From Paenibacillus baekrokdamisoli (GTDB taxonomy: Bacteria; Bacillota; Bacilli; Paenibacillales; Paenibacillaceae): a DNA stretch of 64,000 nucleotides. The first letter of the stretch is position 1. The number at the start of each line of letters is the position of its first letter. Shown piece after piece: positions 34,402 to 43,359 of this stretch. Below the pieces are notes generated by a model. It did no database searches. It saw nothing but the letters and a program-made list of their open reading frames with translations, and had not been told where the DNA came from. The stretch lies in assembly GCF_003945345.1 (NCBI RefSeq), contig NZ_AP019308.1:6142001-6206000 (forward strand), given 5' to 3'. Both the position numbers and the translations under genes were made by a program.

Positions 34402-34414
34402 GACAGTAGCTGTC
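34402..34414. promoter_or_regulatory. Palindrome GACAG-TAG-CTGTC between divergent genes
   Basis: This perfect inverted repeat lies just downstream of a TATAAG -10-like element reading toward the SDR gene. It is a candidate operator for the WYL regulator. Confidence 0.45.
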
Positions 34415-34477
34415 ATGTATCAGGGGGTAAACTAGGGTTAGAACCAACAGAATCAATGAGGCAGGAGATGTAGAATA

Positions 34478-35371
34478 ATGAAACCTTTACATGGACCTTT
34501 ACATGGACAAGTAGCGGTAGTTGCAGGTTCGACACGAGGAGCAGGCAGGGCCATTGCCGTTATGCTCGGAGAAGCAGGGGCGACGGTTTACTGTACAGGA
34601 AGGAGTGTGCGCGGGAATCCGTCTGACCTCAACCGATCAGAAACGATTGAAGAAACGGCAGAGATGGTAACCGCTCGCGGAGGTGTAGGCATCCCCGTTC
34701 GGGTAGACCACACGGTGGAGGAAGAAGTAAAGCAGCTATTTGAACGGGTTAAAGCTGAACAGAATGGCAGCTTGGATCTACTTGTGAATGATATATGGGG
34801 AGGGGAAAAGCTTACCCACTGGAATACGCCGTTCTGGGAGCAACCCCTGCAAGATGGCTTGTTGATGCAGGATCGCGCTGTTCGTACGCATATGGTTAAC
34901 AGCTATTATGCAGCTCCTCTGATGGTAGCTAGGAATAAGGGGTTAATTATTGAAGTAACGGATGGAATCGGCTACCGTTATCGCGGGAATTTGTATTACA
35001 GTTTAGCCAAAATCTCCGCTATCCACCTGGCTGCAGCAATGGCAGAGGAGCTTCGTCCTCACTGCGTAACAGCACTCGCAGTTACGCCTGGATTTCTTCG
35101 CTCCGAGCAGATGTTGGATCACTTTGGTGTGAAGGAAGAGAATTGGAGGGACGCAATCGAGCAAGAACCTCATTATGTCGAGTCAGAAACCCCCTATTTT
35201 CTTGGAAAAGGCATAGTCGCTTTGGCCTCAGACAGCAATGTTTCGGCCAAAGCAGGGAAAGTGCTTGCAAGCTGGCAGCTGTCAGATGAATATGGTATTA
35301 CGGATGTTGACGGTCGCGAGCCGCATTGGGGGAATTATGCGAAGGAGCATGGCTTCCCTCCTACCGAATAG
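34478..35371 (+). CDS. SDR family NAD(P)-dependent oxidoreductase
   Basis: This 297-residue protein is a classical-type short-chain dehydrogenase. The cofactor loop is GSTRGAGRAIA near residue 17 and the active-site motif is YYSLAK (Tyr and Lys four residues apart). The substrate is unknown. The first residues carry a small repeat (KPLHGPLHGQ) from a duplicated TTACATGGACC unit. It is divergent from the WYL regulator, which typically controls such a neighbour. Confidence 0.88.
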   Translation: MKPLHGPLHGQVAVVAGSTRGAGRAIAVMLGEAGATVYCTGRSVRGNPSDLNRSETIEETAEMVTARGGVGIPVRVDHTVEEEVKQLFERVKAEQNGSLDLLVNDIWGGEKLTHWNTPFWEQPLQDGLLMQDRAVRTHMVNSYYAAPLMVARNKGLIIEVTDGIGYRYRGNLYYSLAKISAIHLAAAMAEELRPHCVTALAVTPGFLRSEQMLDHFGVKEENWRDAIEQEPHYVESETPYFLGKGIVALASDSNVSAKAGKVLASWQLSDEYGITDVDGREPHWGNYAKEHGFPPTE

Positions 35372-35439
35372 CGGTGGTAATATAAATTGAGATATTAATA
35401 AGGGTTCGTGTCCAATGCCAAACGACAAGGAGCTTTACA

Positions 35440-36411
35440 ATGACAATCTTCCCAACGGATGATAATCAATTTGTTCTGGATGGAAAGCCAGTCCGACATA
35501 TTCCTGGCGCGGTGGCCGAAATCACAGGAGGTTGGCCGTTAGTCCATAGCGTTGGCGACGTATGGGCTCAAGCAGGTTCCGTTCTGGGTATGAGGACCAT
35601 TCAAGATTACGAGCTCGTCTATTTTCCTGAGGGAACGACAACTCAGTATGAGCGGGAAGGCGTATCCTTCGAGCTAGACAAGCCATGCTTCATCTTTACG
35701 CGGCCGGATGAAGTCCACCGCTACCTGTTTGATCCCGTTCGGAAAGTACGCCACCTGTTCATTCATTTCGATTATGATAACTTCCGACAAGCCGACAGCC
35801 GGTTTAACACTTTGCTTAATGATTGCAATAAACTGCTTGTCAGCAGTAATAGTCTATTGCCAGGGCTCATTAAGCAAATGCTGCGAATAGCCAACTTTCA
35901 ATTGCCGTATTGGAAAAGGCGGTTATCGGTCCTAATGGCTGCGGCTTTGGAAGAATTATGCGCATCAGTGGACAATGCTCTCGAGGAGCTCTCCAATCCT
36001 CTTCCGATTCCGATCGCCCGGGCGATGGCCTATATGGAGGAGCATCTCGATGAGCCGCTATCCATTGATTCGATTGCACAGCAATCGGGCTGGTCCCATG
36101 AGCATTTCACGCGTATGTTTGTTGCTTCCGTTGGGATATCACCGAAACGCGCTTTACTCGAACGCAGGATATTACGCGCGGAACAGCTCATGATGAGTGG
36201 TCAATGGACCGTCAAGCAAATCGCTTATCGGGTAGGCTTCGGGGATGAGCATCATTTTTCAAAAATGTATAAACGCATCCGCGGAATAACGGCCACTACC
36301 TATATTGCACGTTGCGAGAATTCCATCATTCATCATACGACGGCGATACTCGATTCGGAAACGAGTTACCCCGTTAACCGCCACATTCTGGTGAATGAAT
36401 ATATCAAATAA
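35440..36411 (+). CDS. AraC family transcriptional regulator
   Basis: This 323-residue one-component regulator has an N-terminal cupin-like domain (about 50-170, with YELVYFPEGTTTQYE and HLFIHFD) and a C-terminal AraC pair of helix-turn-helix motifs (about 195-290; SIAQQSGWSHEHFTRMF and VGFGDEHHFSKMYKR). AAGGAG precedes ATG 35440. The dioxygenase gene begins 88 bases later in the same direction and is the likely target or operon partner. Confidence 0.88.
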   Translation: MTIFPTDDNQFVLDGKPVRHIPGAVAEITGGWPLVHSVGDVWAQAGSVLGMRTIQDYELVYFPEGTTTQYEREGVSFELDKPCFIFTRPDEVHRYLFDPVRKVRHLFIHFDYDNFRQADSRFNTLLNDCNKLLVSSNSLLPGLIKQMLRIANFQLPYWKRRLSVLMAAALEELCASVDNALEELSNPLPIPIARAMAYMEEHLDEPLSIDSIAQQSGWSHEHFTRMFVASVGISPKRALLERRILRAEQLMMSGQWTVKQIAYRVGFGDEHHFSKMYKRIRGITATTYIARCENSIIHHTTAILDSETSYPVNRHILVNEYIK

Positions 36412-36499
36412 ACACATCGTTTGCCGGGTTTACTCCATTGAGATCGCTCCCTTGGTATCGCACAATAAGAGTAAGATAATCAATGGAGGTGTTTATATA

Positions 36500-37519
36500 A
36501 TGGGAATATCCTATACATCGAAGGCACGGAAGCGGGACGACCGTTATTTGGTCAGCGTGAAGGAATACACTCAATATCATCGAGATGGCTATTTGATCGT
36601 AAGAGGTTTGTTATCAAAAGAAGACATCAGCAAACTCTATGATCTAGCAGAGAGAACGAGGGCTGGCACCATTAAGCCTGTCGAACCGATTAACGCGGCG
36701 GATTCGGATAACTTAGATAAGGCAAACGAGGATCCCTTGAAGTCGGAATTCGTGCATCAGACCCGGGTTCATATGGTATCCAGGCTGGATACCGTGGCGG
36801 AATGGGGCATGCTTCATCCCCGCGTGCTCGATGTCACCGAAGCATTAATCGGACCGGATGTCTATGCTTTGCAGTCTATGTTATTCCTCAATCCGCCCGG
36901 TCGCGGCGGGCAAGGCTGGCATCAGGACTCTTACTATATTAAGACACATCCGGATATGATGCTCGGAGCATGGATGGCGCTCGAGGAAGTGGATGAGGAG
37001 AATGGCTGCTTATGGGTCGTACCGGGATCCAATCATGAGCCGATCTATCCGCCAGACGGCTATAATGGTGGCAGCGTACATGCCGTGGAAGCGTTCAAGG
37101 ATTTGAACACGGTTGTGAATGTCAGCCATCTCGATGATGAGATTAACACGCTGTCTAAAGTGGTTGCCAATTATCCACCGCCGATCCCTGTGCCAATGCA
37201 AGCGGGTGATGTCCTTTTCTTCCATTCGCATCTGTTTCACCGCTCCTTCCCAAACCGTACAGAGGATCGTTACCGTCGTTCCTACGTTTGCCATTACTGC
37301 AACGCCCGCTCATGGGTTCCTTGGGATCATGACGGCTATGAAGGCGAGACGGGTAATTACCGCCAAATACTGGCTCGCGGACGTACACACTTGGCTTACG
37401 CGGAGCCCGTGTTCGGTACGGAGGTTTTCTTATCCGAAGCGAACGATGAGTCGGATAGCGTTCGGATGATGGGGATGGACGACGGAATGATGATGCCAAT
37501 CGTTCAGAAGAAGGAATAA
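36500..37519 (+). CDS. Phytanoyl-CoA dioxygenase (PhyH) family protein
   Basis: This 339-residue protein of the Fe(II)/2-oxoglutarate-dependent PhyH family has the iron-binding H-x-D in WHQDSYYI (His141, Asp143) and a distal His, most likely His247, in HSHLFHRSFPNRTED, with a nearby Arg for 2-oxoglutarate. These enzymes hydroxylate varied small molecules, and the substrate cannot be predicted here. The frame opens at 36395 and overlaps the AraC gene, but AATGGAGGTG before ATG 36500 gives the real start. Confidence 0.88.
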   Translation: MGISYTSKARKRDDRYLVSVKEYTQYHRDGYLIVRGLLSKEDISKLYDLAERTRAGTIKPVEPINAADSDNLDKANEDPLKSEFVHQTRVHMVSRLDTVAEWGMLHPRVLDVTEALIGPDVYALQSMLFLNPPGRGGQGWHQDSYYIKTHPDMMLGAWMALEEVDEENGCLWVVPGSNHEPIYPPDGYNGGSVHAVEAFKDLNTVVNVSHLDDEINTLSKVVANYPPPIPVPMQAGDVLFFHSHLFHRSFPNRTEDRYRRSYVCHYCNARSWVPWDHDGYEGETGNYRQILARGRTHLAYAEPVFGTEVFLSEANDESDSVRMMGMDDGMMMPIVQKKE

Positions 37520-37855
37520 ATAGCCCTACCGAATAGCGGTAACAGCTCCTATTTTATGAATGGTTCACGTAAAAAATAATGTAAAAGAAATATTACGGGC
37601 AATGAATTTAGGTTGAAATTAAATTAAAACGATTGTTTAATGAAGTGCACCTTTTCGGATAGACATTGGAGAACCCCATGGGTTTACCGATGAAAATCTA
37701 AGGGTGTATTTTTTATGGCAATCAGGGGAAAGGATTTGACTAGAGGAATGAACTCATTGATTCATTAATTTGCTTTACATTCCGATAAATCTAATACATT
37801 CTAGCATTGTAACTCAATCCTTAATGAAATAGTCATTCGACTTGGAGGTCTTAAC
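37520..37855. other. Intergenic region before the alginate lyase pair
   Basis: No gene is visible in these 336 bases. It is AT-rich and contains an almost perfect inverted repeat (ATTAAAAC-GATT-GTTTAAT, about 37620-37638) that might be an operator. Near 37773 a TTTACA is followed by TAATACATT-like sequence with suboptimal spacing. I could not fix a promoter with confidence. Confidence 0.45.
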
Positions 37856-39508
37856 TTGATAAAAAAGCTGTTCATAACCCTATCTGCTGCAATAATGAGC
37901 ACATTCTTCATGGTCACCCAGTTTACACTGGCGCCAACCGCCTTCGCATATCCCCACCCAGGTGGATTATACTCCCAACAATTAATCGATGAGGTGAAAA
38001 TCAACGCTGTTTCCAGTAATCCTTGGAAAATTGCGAGCGATACGCTAATTGCCAAGGCAAAATGGCTGCAGCCTGAGATGCCAAGTGCAGTGGCGACCTT
38101 TTATGTGCCTGCCTATTATTCTGATCCTGCAGCCCATACAGCTGCATCGGCCATTTTACAAGATGATGTGAAAGCAGCTTATGTCTCAGCCGTTGCTTAT
38201 GTATTAACTGGTAACGCTTCATTCGGTAATAAAGCGATTGATATTCTCAATAATTGGGCCTATATCAATACCGACATTGGCGGCGATGATAGCTCTCTGG
38301 TTATGTCTTATGCAGGGATTGGCTTTATTCAAACCGCTGAGCTAATGCTTAATTACAGCGGCTGGGGAGCTGCTGATAAAGCAAAATTCAAAGAATGGGT
38401 ATCCGTTGTCTTCCTTAATAAAGTAGCGAATCCAAATAAATTGCGGACTAATAACTGGGGAACCTGGGGATTATTCGATGCGATATCTGCTTATCGTTTT
38501 TTGGATGATTCCCCTAATGTATTGAGCAGCATCACTCTTCTTAAATCCAAGATAGACGCGCAAATTGCACTTGACGGGTCCATTCCTGAAGAAGTTAATC
38601 GCGGCGTGGGAGGTCTGAGGTACTCTTACTTTTATTTGGCACCTTTAACGGCGGCAGCCCAAATTGCACTTGAAGCAGAAGGGGTTGACCTGTTTAATTG
38701 GATTTCACCACAAGGCAAAACCATTAAGAGTGCTCTGGATTTTCTTCTCTATTACATGCAGAACCCCGTAAAGTGGCCGTATTATAGCAATCCGACACTG
38801 CCGACGGCTACCGAAGCTTGGCCTTATAATTTATTTGAAGCGATGTCGGATTACTATCCAGACCCGACGTTCGCCGCTTTTGCATCAACTAGAAGGCCAA
38901 TTATGGAAACCGGGCATCATTATGCTTGGACATTTCCTACTTTAATGAAGAGTGGTCGATCATTAGTTAGCGAGACTTTCGACGGCATGCCAATAGGCGC
39001 TGCACCTACTGGTTGGATTGTTACAAATTCAGCAGATTCCAGTGCAGTAATTACGAGCATATCTGGCAATGAGGATAAAAGCTTAGCAATCTCTGATACG
39101 AATACCGCGGGGGCATCTTTAGTTCACAAACTATTTCCCACACAGTCCAATATTGTAACCGCGCAATGGAGCTTTATGGAGCAGACTGTCTTTCCTTATG
39201 CTAAATTCGGGTTAAGAAGCGGCGCAACCTTTGCTACCGAAATATACACGGCAGGAAGCAATCTTGTCTATCGAGATGCAAGCGGAACTTATATCACGAT
39301 ACAGAGCTTTGCTACAAACACATGGTATACTATAAAAATCGTGGCTAATCCCATGACAAAGACATACGATATTTATGTAAATGGACTCTTAAAGATTGCC
39401 AACGCCCCTTTCACTAACCCAGTCTCTTCCCTCAACTCGATCGCTTTTTATGGTGGGTGGGCACCAACGGGGATGGTGTATATTAATAATGTCGGTGTGA
39501 TGAAGTAA
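37856..39508 (+). CDS. Secreted alginate lyase family protein, first of a tandem pair
   Basis: This 550-residue exported enzyme of the alginate-lyase alpha-barrel fold (PF05426-like) should cleave uronic-acid-containing polysaccharide by beta-elimination. A signal peptide (about 1-32, ending TAFAYPHPGG) leads into the catalytic domain (about 35-365), with NNWGTWGLFDA, RGVGGLRYSYFYL and TEAWPYNLFEAM conserved with the next gene. A C-terminal beta-sandwich of about 175 residues (from about 371, SETFDGMPIG to the end) resembles a LamG/concanavalin-like binding module. TTG 37856 follows TTGGAGGTC. Substrates other than alginate are possible in this family. Confidence 0.83.
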   Translation: MIKKLFITLSAAIMSTFFMVTQFTLAPTAFAYPHPGGLYSQQLIDEVKINAVSSNPWKIASDTLIAKAKWLQPEMPSAVATFYVPAYYSDPAAHTAASAILQDDVKAAYVSAVAYVLTGNASFGNKAIDILNNWAYINTDIGGDDSSLVMSYAGIGFIQTAELMLNYSGWGAADKAKFKEWVSVVFLNKVANPNKLRTNNWGTWGLFDAISAYRFLDDSPNVLSSITLLKSKIDAQIALDGSIPEEVNRGVGGLRYSYFYLAPLTAAAQIALEAEGVDLFNWISPQGKTIKSALDFLLYYMQNPVKWPYYSNPTLPTATEAWPYNLFEAMSDYYPDPTFAAFASTRRPIMETGHHYAWTFPTLMKSGRSLVSETFDGMPIGAAPTGWIVTNSADSSAVITSISGNEDKSLAISDTNTAGASLVHKLFPTQSNIVTAQWSFMEQTVFPYAKFGLRSGATFATEIYTAGSNLVYRDASGTYITIQSFATNTWYTIKIVANPMTKTYDIYVNGLLKIANAPFTNPVSSLNSIAFYGGWAPTGMVYINNVGVMK

Positions 39509-39590
39509 TATAAAACGGGATAAGTCTTAAATCAGAACATCCCTGCGAATGCTTTACTGCTTCTTTCATAAATTCGGAGGTCTACAAGTT

Positions 39591-41243
39591 ATGAGTTCTT
39601 TCATCTTTAATAAATTTACTACTGCTGCGCTCGCTATGCTGATAACTGTCCAGCTTCTGCTGACTTCAACTGTGATGGCTTATTCCCATCCGGGAGGGTT
39701 ACATTCGCAAAACCAGATCAACGGGATCAAGTCAAACGTACTAACAAGCACAGGACCTTGGAAACCTGCCTACGATGTACTGATTGCCAAAGCCAAATGG
39801 CTCAGCAATGAAGGGCCCTCCGCAGTGAAAACCTTTTATGTCCCAGGATATTACTCCGATCCGGAAGGACATTTGAATGCTTCTTCAACGCTTCAAGACG
39901 ATGTGAAAGCTGCATATGTATCTGCCATTGCTTACGCACTGACGGGTAACGCTTCTTATGGCAACAAGACTGTTGAGATATTGAATGACTGGGCCTATAC
40001 GAATACAGACTTGGGCGATGATGATAGTACGCTTGTCATGACCTATGCTGGAGTCGGGCTCATCCAAGCGGCAGAATTGGTCAGCTCGTTCAAAGGCTGG
40101 CAGTCTGACGACAAATCTAAATTCAAATCATGGGTATCTAATGTCTTTTTAAAGAAAGCAGCCAATGTGAATAAGAATCTGCTGAACAACTGGGGGGCCT
40201 GGGGAGTCTACGGGGCTATTAGCGGCTATCGCTTCTTGGATGATCCTATTCATGTCAAGGAGGAAATTCGTCTCATCCAATCCAAGATTGATTCTCAAAT
40301 TGCAGCCGATGGGTCAATCTCCACAGAGACAAGCAGAGGTGCCGGAGGACTGAGATACACGTATTTTTACTTGTCTCCATTGACAGCAGCGGCTCAAATA
40401 GCATTTGACTCGGAGGGTACAGACCTGTTCCATTGGATATCACCTAGTGGCAGAACAATAAAGAGCGCTTTGGATTACCTGCTCTATTATATTCAGCACC
40501 CATCCAAGTGGCCGTATTACAGCAGCCCGAGCTTACCGACCACTACAGAAGCTTGGCCATATAATCTATATGAAGCGATGTCAGACATCTACCCAGATCC
40601 CGCCTATGCTGCTTTCGCATCATCTCGCAGACCGATTATGGAGACCGGACATAATTATGCGTGGTCATTCCCAACATTAATGAAGGGAGACGGAACCCTT
40701 GTTGATGAGACTTTCAACGGAATATCGAATGGGAAATTTCCAGCCAACTGGTTGGTTACCAATTCGAACAACACGCAGGCAGCCGTCACGGGCTTAACAA
40801 CCAGTACAGATAAAAGCTTGAAAATAACGGATAACAATGCGGATGGAGCATCCCTTGTCCGTAAGTTATTCCCTGCACAGTCCGGCATCGTCTCGGCGCA
40901 ATGGAGCTTTATGGAACCCTCTTTCTTCTCCAATTTCAAGATGGGTCTGAAGAAAGGTTCTCTCTTTGCGACCGAGATTAACACGGTGGGATCAAATCTT
41001 ATGTACAAGGATAATTTAGGACGATACATAACGATCCAAAGCTTCAAACCGAATACTTGGTATACGTTGTCCGTTCTGGCTAATTCGAAGACAAGTACAT
41101 ACAACATTTATGTTAATGGAGTACTGAAGAAATCCAATGCTCCATTCACAAACCGAGTCTCATCCCTGGATTCTATCGGCTTTTATAGCGGATGGTCTCA
41201 AAAAGGTGCTATATTTATTAATAACGTTGGTGTACGAAAATAA
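39591..41243 (+). CDS. Secreted alginate lyase family protein, second of a tandem pair
   Basis: This 550-residue exported paralogue of the preceding gene has the same order: signal peptide (ending VMAYSHPGG), alginate-lyase-like catalytic domain (about 33-365; NNWGAWGVYGA, RGAGGLRYTYFYL, TEAWPYNLYEAM) and C-terminal binding module from about 372. The frame opens at 39549, but CGGAGGTC lies before ATG 39591. The pair looks like a tandem duplication that has diverged throughout. Both are probably transcribed together and end at one strong terminator. Confidence 0.83.
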   Translation: MSSFIFNKFTTAALAMLITVQLLLTSTVMAYSHPGGLHSQNQINGIKSNVLTSTGPWKPAYDVLIAKAKWLSNEGPSAVKTFYVPGYYSDPEGHLNASSTLQDDVKAAYVSAIAYALTGNASYGNKTVEILNDWAYTNTDLGDDDSTLVMTYAGVGLIQAAELVSSFKGWQSDDKSKFKSWVSNVFLKKAANVNKNLLNNWGAWGVYGAISGYRFLDDPIHVKEEIRLIQSKIDSQIAADGSISTETSRGAGGLRYTYFYLSPLTAAAQIAFDSEGTDLFHWISPSGRTIKSALDYLLYYIQHPSKWPYYSSPSLPTTTEAWPYNLYEAMSDIYPDPAYAAFASSRRPIMETGHNYAWSFPTLMKGDGTLVDETFNGISNGKFPANWLVTNSNNTQAAVTGLTTSTDKSLKITDNNADGASLVRKLFPAQSGIVSAQWSFMEPSFFSNFKMGLKKGSLFATEINTVGSNLMYKDNLGRYITIQSFKPNTWYTLSVLANSKTSTYNIYVNGVLKKSNAPFTNRVSSLDSIGFYSGWSQKGAIFINNVGVRK

Positions 41244-41252
41244 TAAGGATCG

Positions 41253-41305
41253 ACCTCTTTAGGCAAACGGGCTCAAACAGGAGAGCTGACCTAAAGAGGT
41301 TTTTG
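41253..41305 (+). terminator. Terminator after the lyase pair
   Basis: ACCTCTTTAGG (41253-41263) pairs perfectly with CCTAAAGAGGT (41290-41300), followed by TTTTTG. Confidence 0.85.
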
Positions 41306-41486
41306 TCTTGCCATGCCATCTGAACAGTCAGCCTAAAAGTGGCAATTGGTGAGCTGTACAGCGAAATAACTGCCCTCTTCCTCTTGTTTTAATAAAAAAA
41401 ATTTGGGACAATAATAAAAAGATTGTTAGCTTCGGCTGCCTTAGTAGGATAGACAGAATTTTGTAGTTTTGAAAAGAGGATAAGTA

Positions 41487-42572
41487 ATGAACAAGACTTC
41501 CATTTATGGATTAACATTTGAGCAGCTGACAGCTTGGCTGATGGAACATGGACATAAGAAATTCCGGGCGTCACAGGTTTGGGATTGGCTATATCGGAAG
41601 CGGGTAACGGACTTCGCTGAAATGTTTGATGTGAATGCGGAATGTACGCAGCTCTTGGCTGATCATTTTGTCATTCGGACGTTAACGGAGCACTTGAAGC
41701 AGGAATCGACGGATGGAACGATTAAGTTCCTGTTCAAGCTGCAGGATGGCAACCTGATCGAAACGGTGCTGATGAGACATAAATTCGGCTTGTCCGTTTG
41801 TGTGACGACTCAAGTCGGCTGTAATATTGGCTGCAGCTTTTGCGCGAGTGGATTATTAGCCAAAAGTCGCGATCTATCCGGTGGCGAAATTGTTGAGCAA
41901 ATTATGAAGGTCCAGCTCCATCTGGATGATCTCAAGCAGGATGAAAAGGTAAGTCATGTTGTTGTGATGGGGATCGGTGAGCCCTTTGATAATTTCACCA
42001 ATATGGTAGAATTCATTACAGTTATCAAAGATCAAAAAGGATTAGCCATTGGTGCCAGACATATTACGGTTTCGACCAGCGGCTTGGCCAACAAAATTGT
42101 TGAATTCACGGATACAGACTTGAAAGTAAACCTTGCAGTCTCTCTGCATGCGCCTAATAATGAGCTGCGAACGCGGATTATGAAGATCAACCGGGCGATT
42201 CCAATTGAGAAATTGATGGAGTCCATCGATTACTACCTGAGCAAGTCCAATCGAAGGATTACGCTTGAATATATTTTACTTAAGGATGTTAATGATCGCA
42301 CGGAGCATGCTCTTGAGCTTGCTGAACTGGTTGGCGATAGAAGACAGCTCGTCAATGTGAATTTAATTCCCTTTAATCCAGTGGATGAGCATAGTCAATA
42401 TCAACGAACCGAGCGGGAAACGGTACGAGCGTTCTACGATACGTTGAAGAAACAAGGTGTTAGTGTCAGTGTTCGCCTTGAGCATGGATCTGATATCGAT
42501 GCTGCTTGTGGACAGCTTAGGAGCAAGCAAATGAAAGAGTCGAAGGAAACAGATAATCTTGTAGTTGGTTAA
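41487..42572 (+). CDS. rlmN: 23S rRNA (adenine(2503)-C2)-methyltransferase, RlmN type
   Basis: This 361-residue radical-SAM enzyme methylates C2 of A2503 in 23S rRNA (and often A37 in tRNA). The Fe-S cluster cysteines Cys112, Cys116 and Cys119 form C-x3-C-x2-C. The mechanistic cysteine Cys341 lies in DIDAACGQLR, and GIGEPFDN and SLHAPNNELR are conserved. Bacillus RlmN has a similar length and motifs. It is an isolated gene, so it might be a second RlmN or Cfr-like paralogue of the genome rather than the housekeeping copy. It is preceded by GAGGATAAGTA before ATG 41487. Confidence 0.85.
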   Translation: MNKTSIYGLTFEQLTAWLMEHGHKKFRASQVWDWLYRKRVTDFAEMFDVNAECTQLLADHFVIRTLTEHLKQESTDGTIKFLFKLQDGNLIETVLMRHKFGLSVCVTTQVGCNIGCSFCASGLLAKSRDLSGGEIVEQIMKVQLHLDDLKQDEKVSHVVVMGIGEPFDNFTNMVEFITVIKDQKGLAIGARHITVSTSGLANKIVEFTDTDLKVNLAVSLHAPNNELRTRIMKINRAIPIEKLMESIDYYLSKSNRRITLEYILLKDVNDRTEHALELAELVGDRRQLVNVNLIPFNPVDEHSQYQRTERETVRAFYDTLKKQGVSVSVRLEHGSDIDAACGQLRSKQMKESKETDNLVVG

Positions 42573-42584
42573 AAAGCAATGTAG

Positions 42585-42619
42585 AAGCGTATCCCAATGA
42601 GGGTGCGCTTTTCTTTTTT
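42585..42619 (+). terminator. Terminator after the RlmN-type gene
   Basis: AAGCG-TAT-CCC pairs with GGG-TG-CGCTT around a short loop, followed by a run of T (TTCTTTTTTT). Confidence 0.7.
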
Positions 42620-42759
42620 TGGATGATTGGCTGTATTAAGCTCATACCCATTCACTTAGGCGAAGGGGCTTAAAAATGGAATAATAGCCTGCCGCGGCAC
42701 GAGTAAGCTTTTGCCTATTTGAGGATACTAATATTTGACGATACTAATGACACAAAGAG

Positions 42760-42796
42760 TTGACATATCTTAATGTAACTGTTAAAGTTACATTAA
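42760..42796 (+). promoter_or_regulatory. Rrf2 gene promoter with 27-bp perfect inverted repeat
   Basis: TTGACA (42760-42765) and TAAAGT (42783-42788), 17 bases apart, form the promoter. A perfect palindrome (42770-42796, 11-bp arms around GTTAA) covers the spacer and -10. It contains GTAAC-N7-GTTAC, the same core as the site in front of the next gene. Confidence 0.75.
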
Positions 42797-42829
42797 GCTA
42801 AGATAATAAATCACAGGGAGGTGAGAAGG

Positions 42830-43249
42830 GTGATTAGCAGCAGGTTTTCAGTGGCCATTCATATTCTATCGTTAATTGACATGAATGAAGGCAAGGTGAC
42901 TTCGGACTACATCGCAGGCAGTGTTAACACGAACGCGGTGGTGATAAGGCGTATTATGAGTTTGCTGGGCAAAGCGGGAATTATTGAATCACATCCCGGG
43001 GTTACAGGTATGAAGCTTGTTCGTCCGCTCAGCGATATTACATTCCTTGATGTATATCAGGCAATTGAGCTTCCAGAGAATAGCGGATTATTCAGCATCC
43101 ATCAGAATCCGAATCCGAATTGTCCCGTTGGTCGGAATATTCAAGCGGCGCTGGAGGTACCACTGTTAGAAGCCCAGAGGCAATTGGAACAAACGCTCGC
43201 AGAAACGACGGTTGAGCAGGTTGTTAGAAGTATTCAATTAAAAGCATAA
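42830..43249 (+). CDS. Rrf2 family transcriptional regulator
   Basis: This protein of about 139 residues has an Rrf2 winged helix (SRFSVAIHILSLID at the N-terminus, then IAGSVNTNAVVIRRIMSLL). It has a single Cys (NPNCPVG), whereas IscR/NsrR-type members have three for an Fe-S cluster. It therefore resembles the cluster-free YwnA/SaiR-like members that sense redox or electrophiles. GTG 42830 follows GGGAGGTGAG by seven bases, and GTG 42821 is unlikely. It should bind the palindrome in its own promoter and the related one before the reductase gene. Confidence 0.88.
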   Translation: MISSRFSVAIHILSLIDMNEGKVTSDYIAGSVNTNAVVIRRIMSLLGKAGIIESHPGVTGMKLVRPLSDITFLDVYQAIELPENSGLFSIHQNPNPNCPVGRNIQAALEVPLLEAQRQLEQTLAETTVEQVVRSIQLKA

Positions 43250-43265
43250 GCTTTTTTTTGCTCCT

Positions 43266-43290
43266 ATTAGTAACAAAGACAGTTACTAAT
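43266..43290 (+). promoter_or_regulatory. Operator-like inverted repeat before the reductase gene
   Basis: ATTAGTAAC-AAAGACA-GTTACTAAT is a perfect inverted repeat with 9-bp arms. The core GTAAC-N7-GTTAC matches that of the Rrf2 gene promoter. Confidence 0.7.
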
Positions 43291-43359
43291 TAGCAGCTGG
43301 ATGGTTATATAATCGCTTAGATGCAAAACCTAATAAAAAACCAATGGAGGATGAAATCT

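Noticed and set aside
37620..37638. CcpA site before the lyase pair
   Set aside because: Three mismatches to the cre consensus remain, including fixed positions, so only the inverted repeat is noted.
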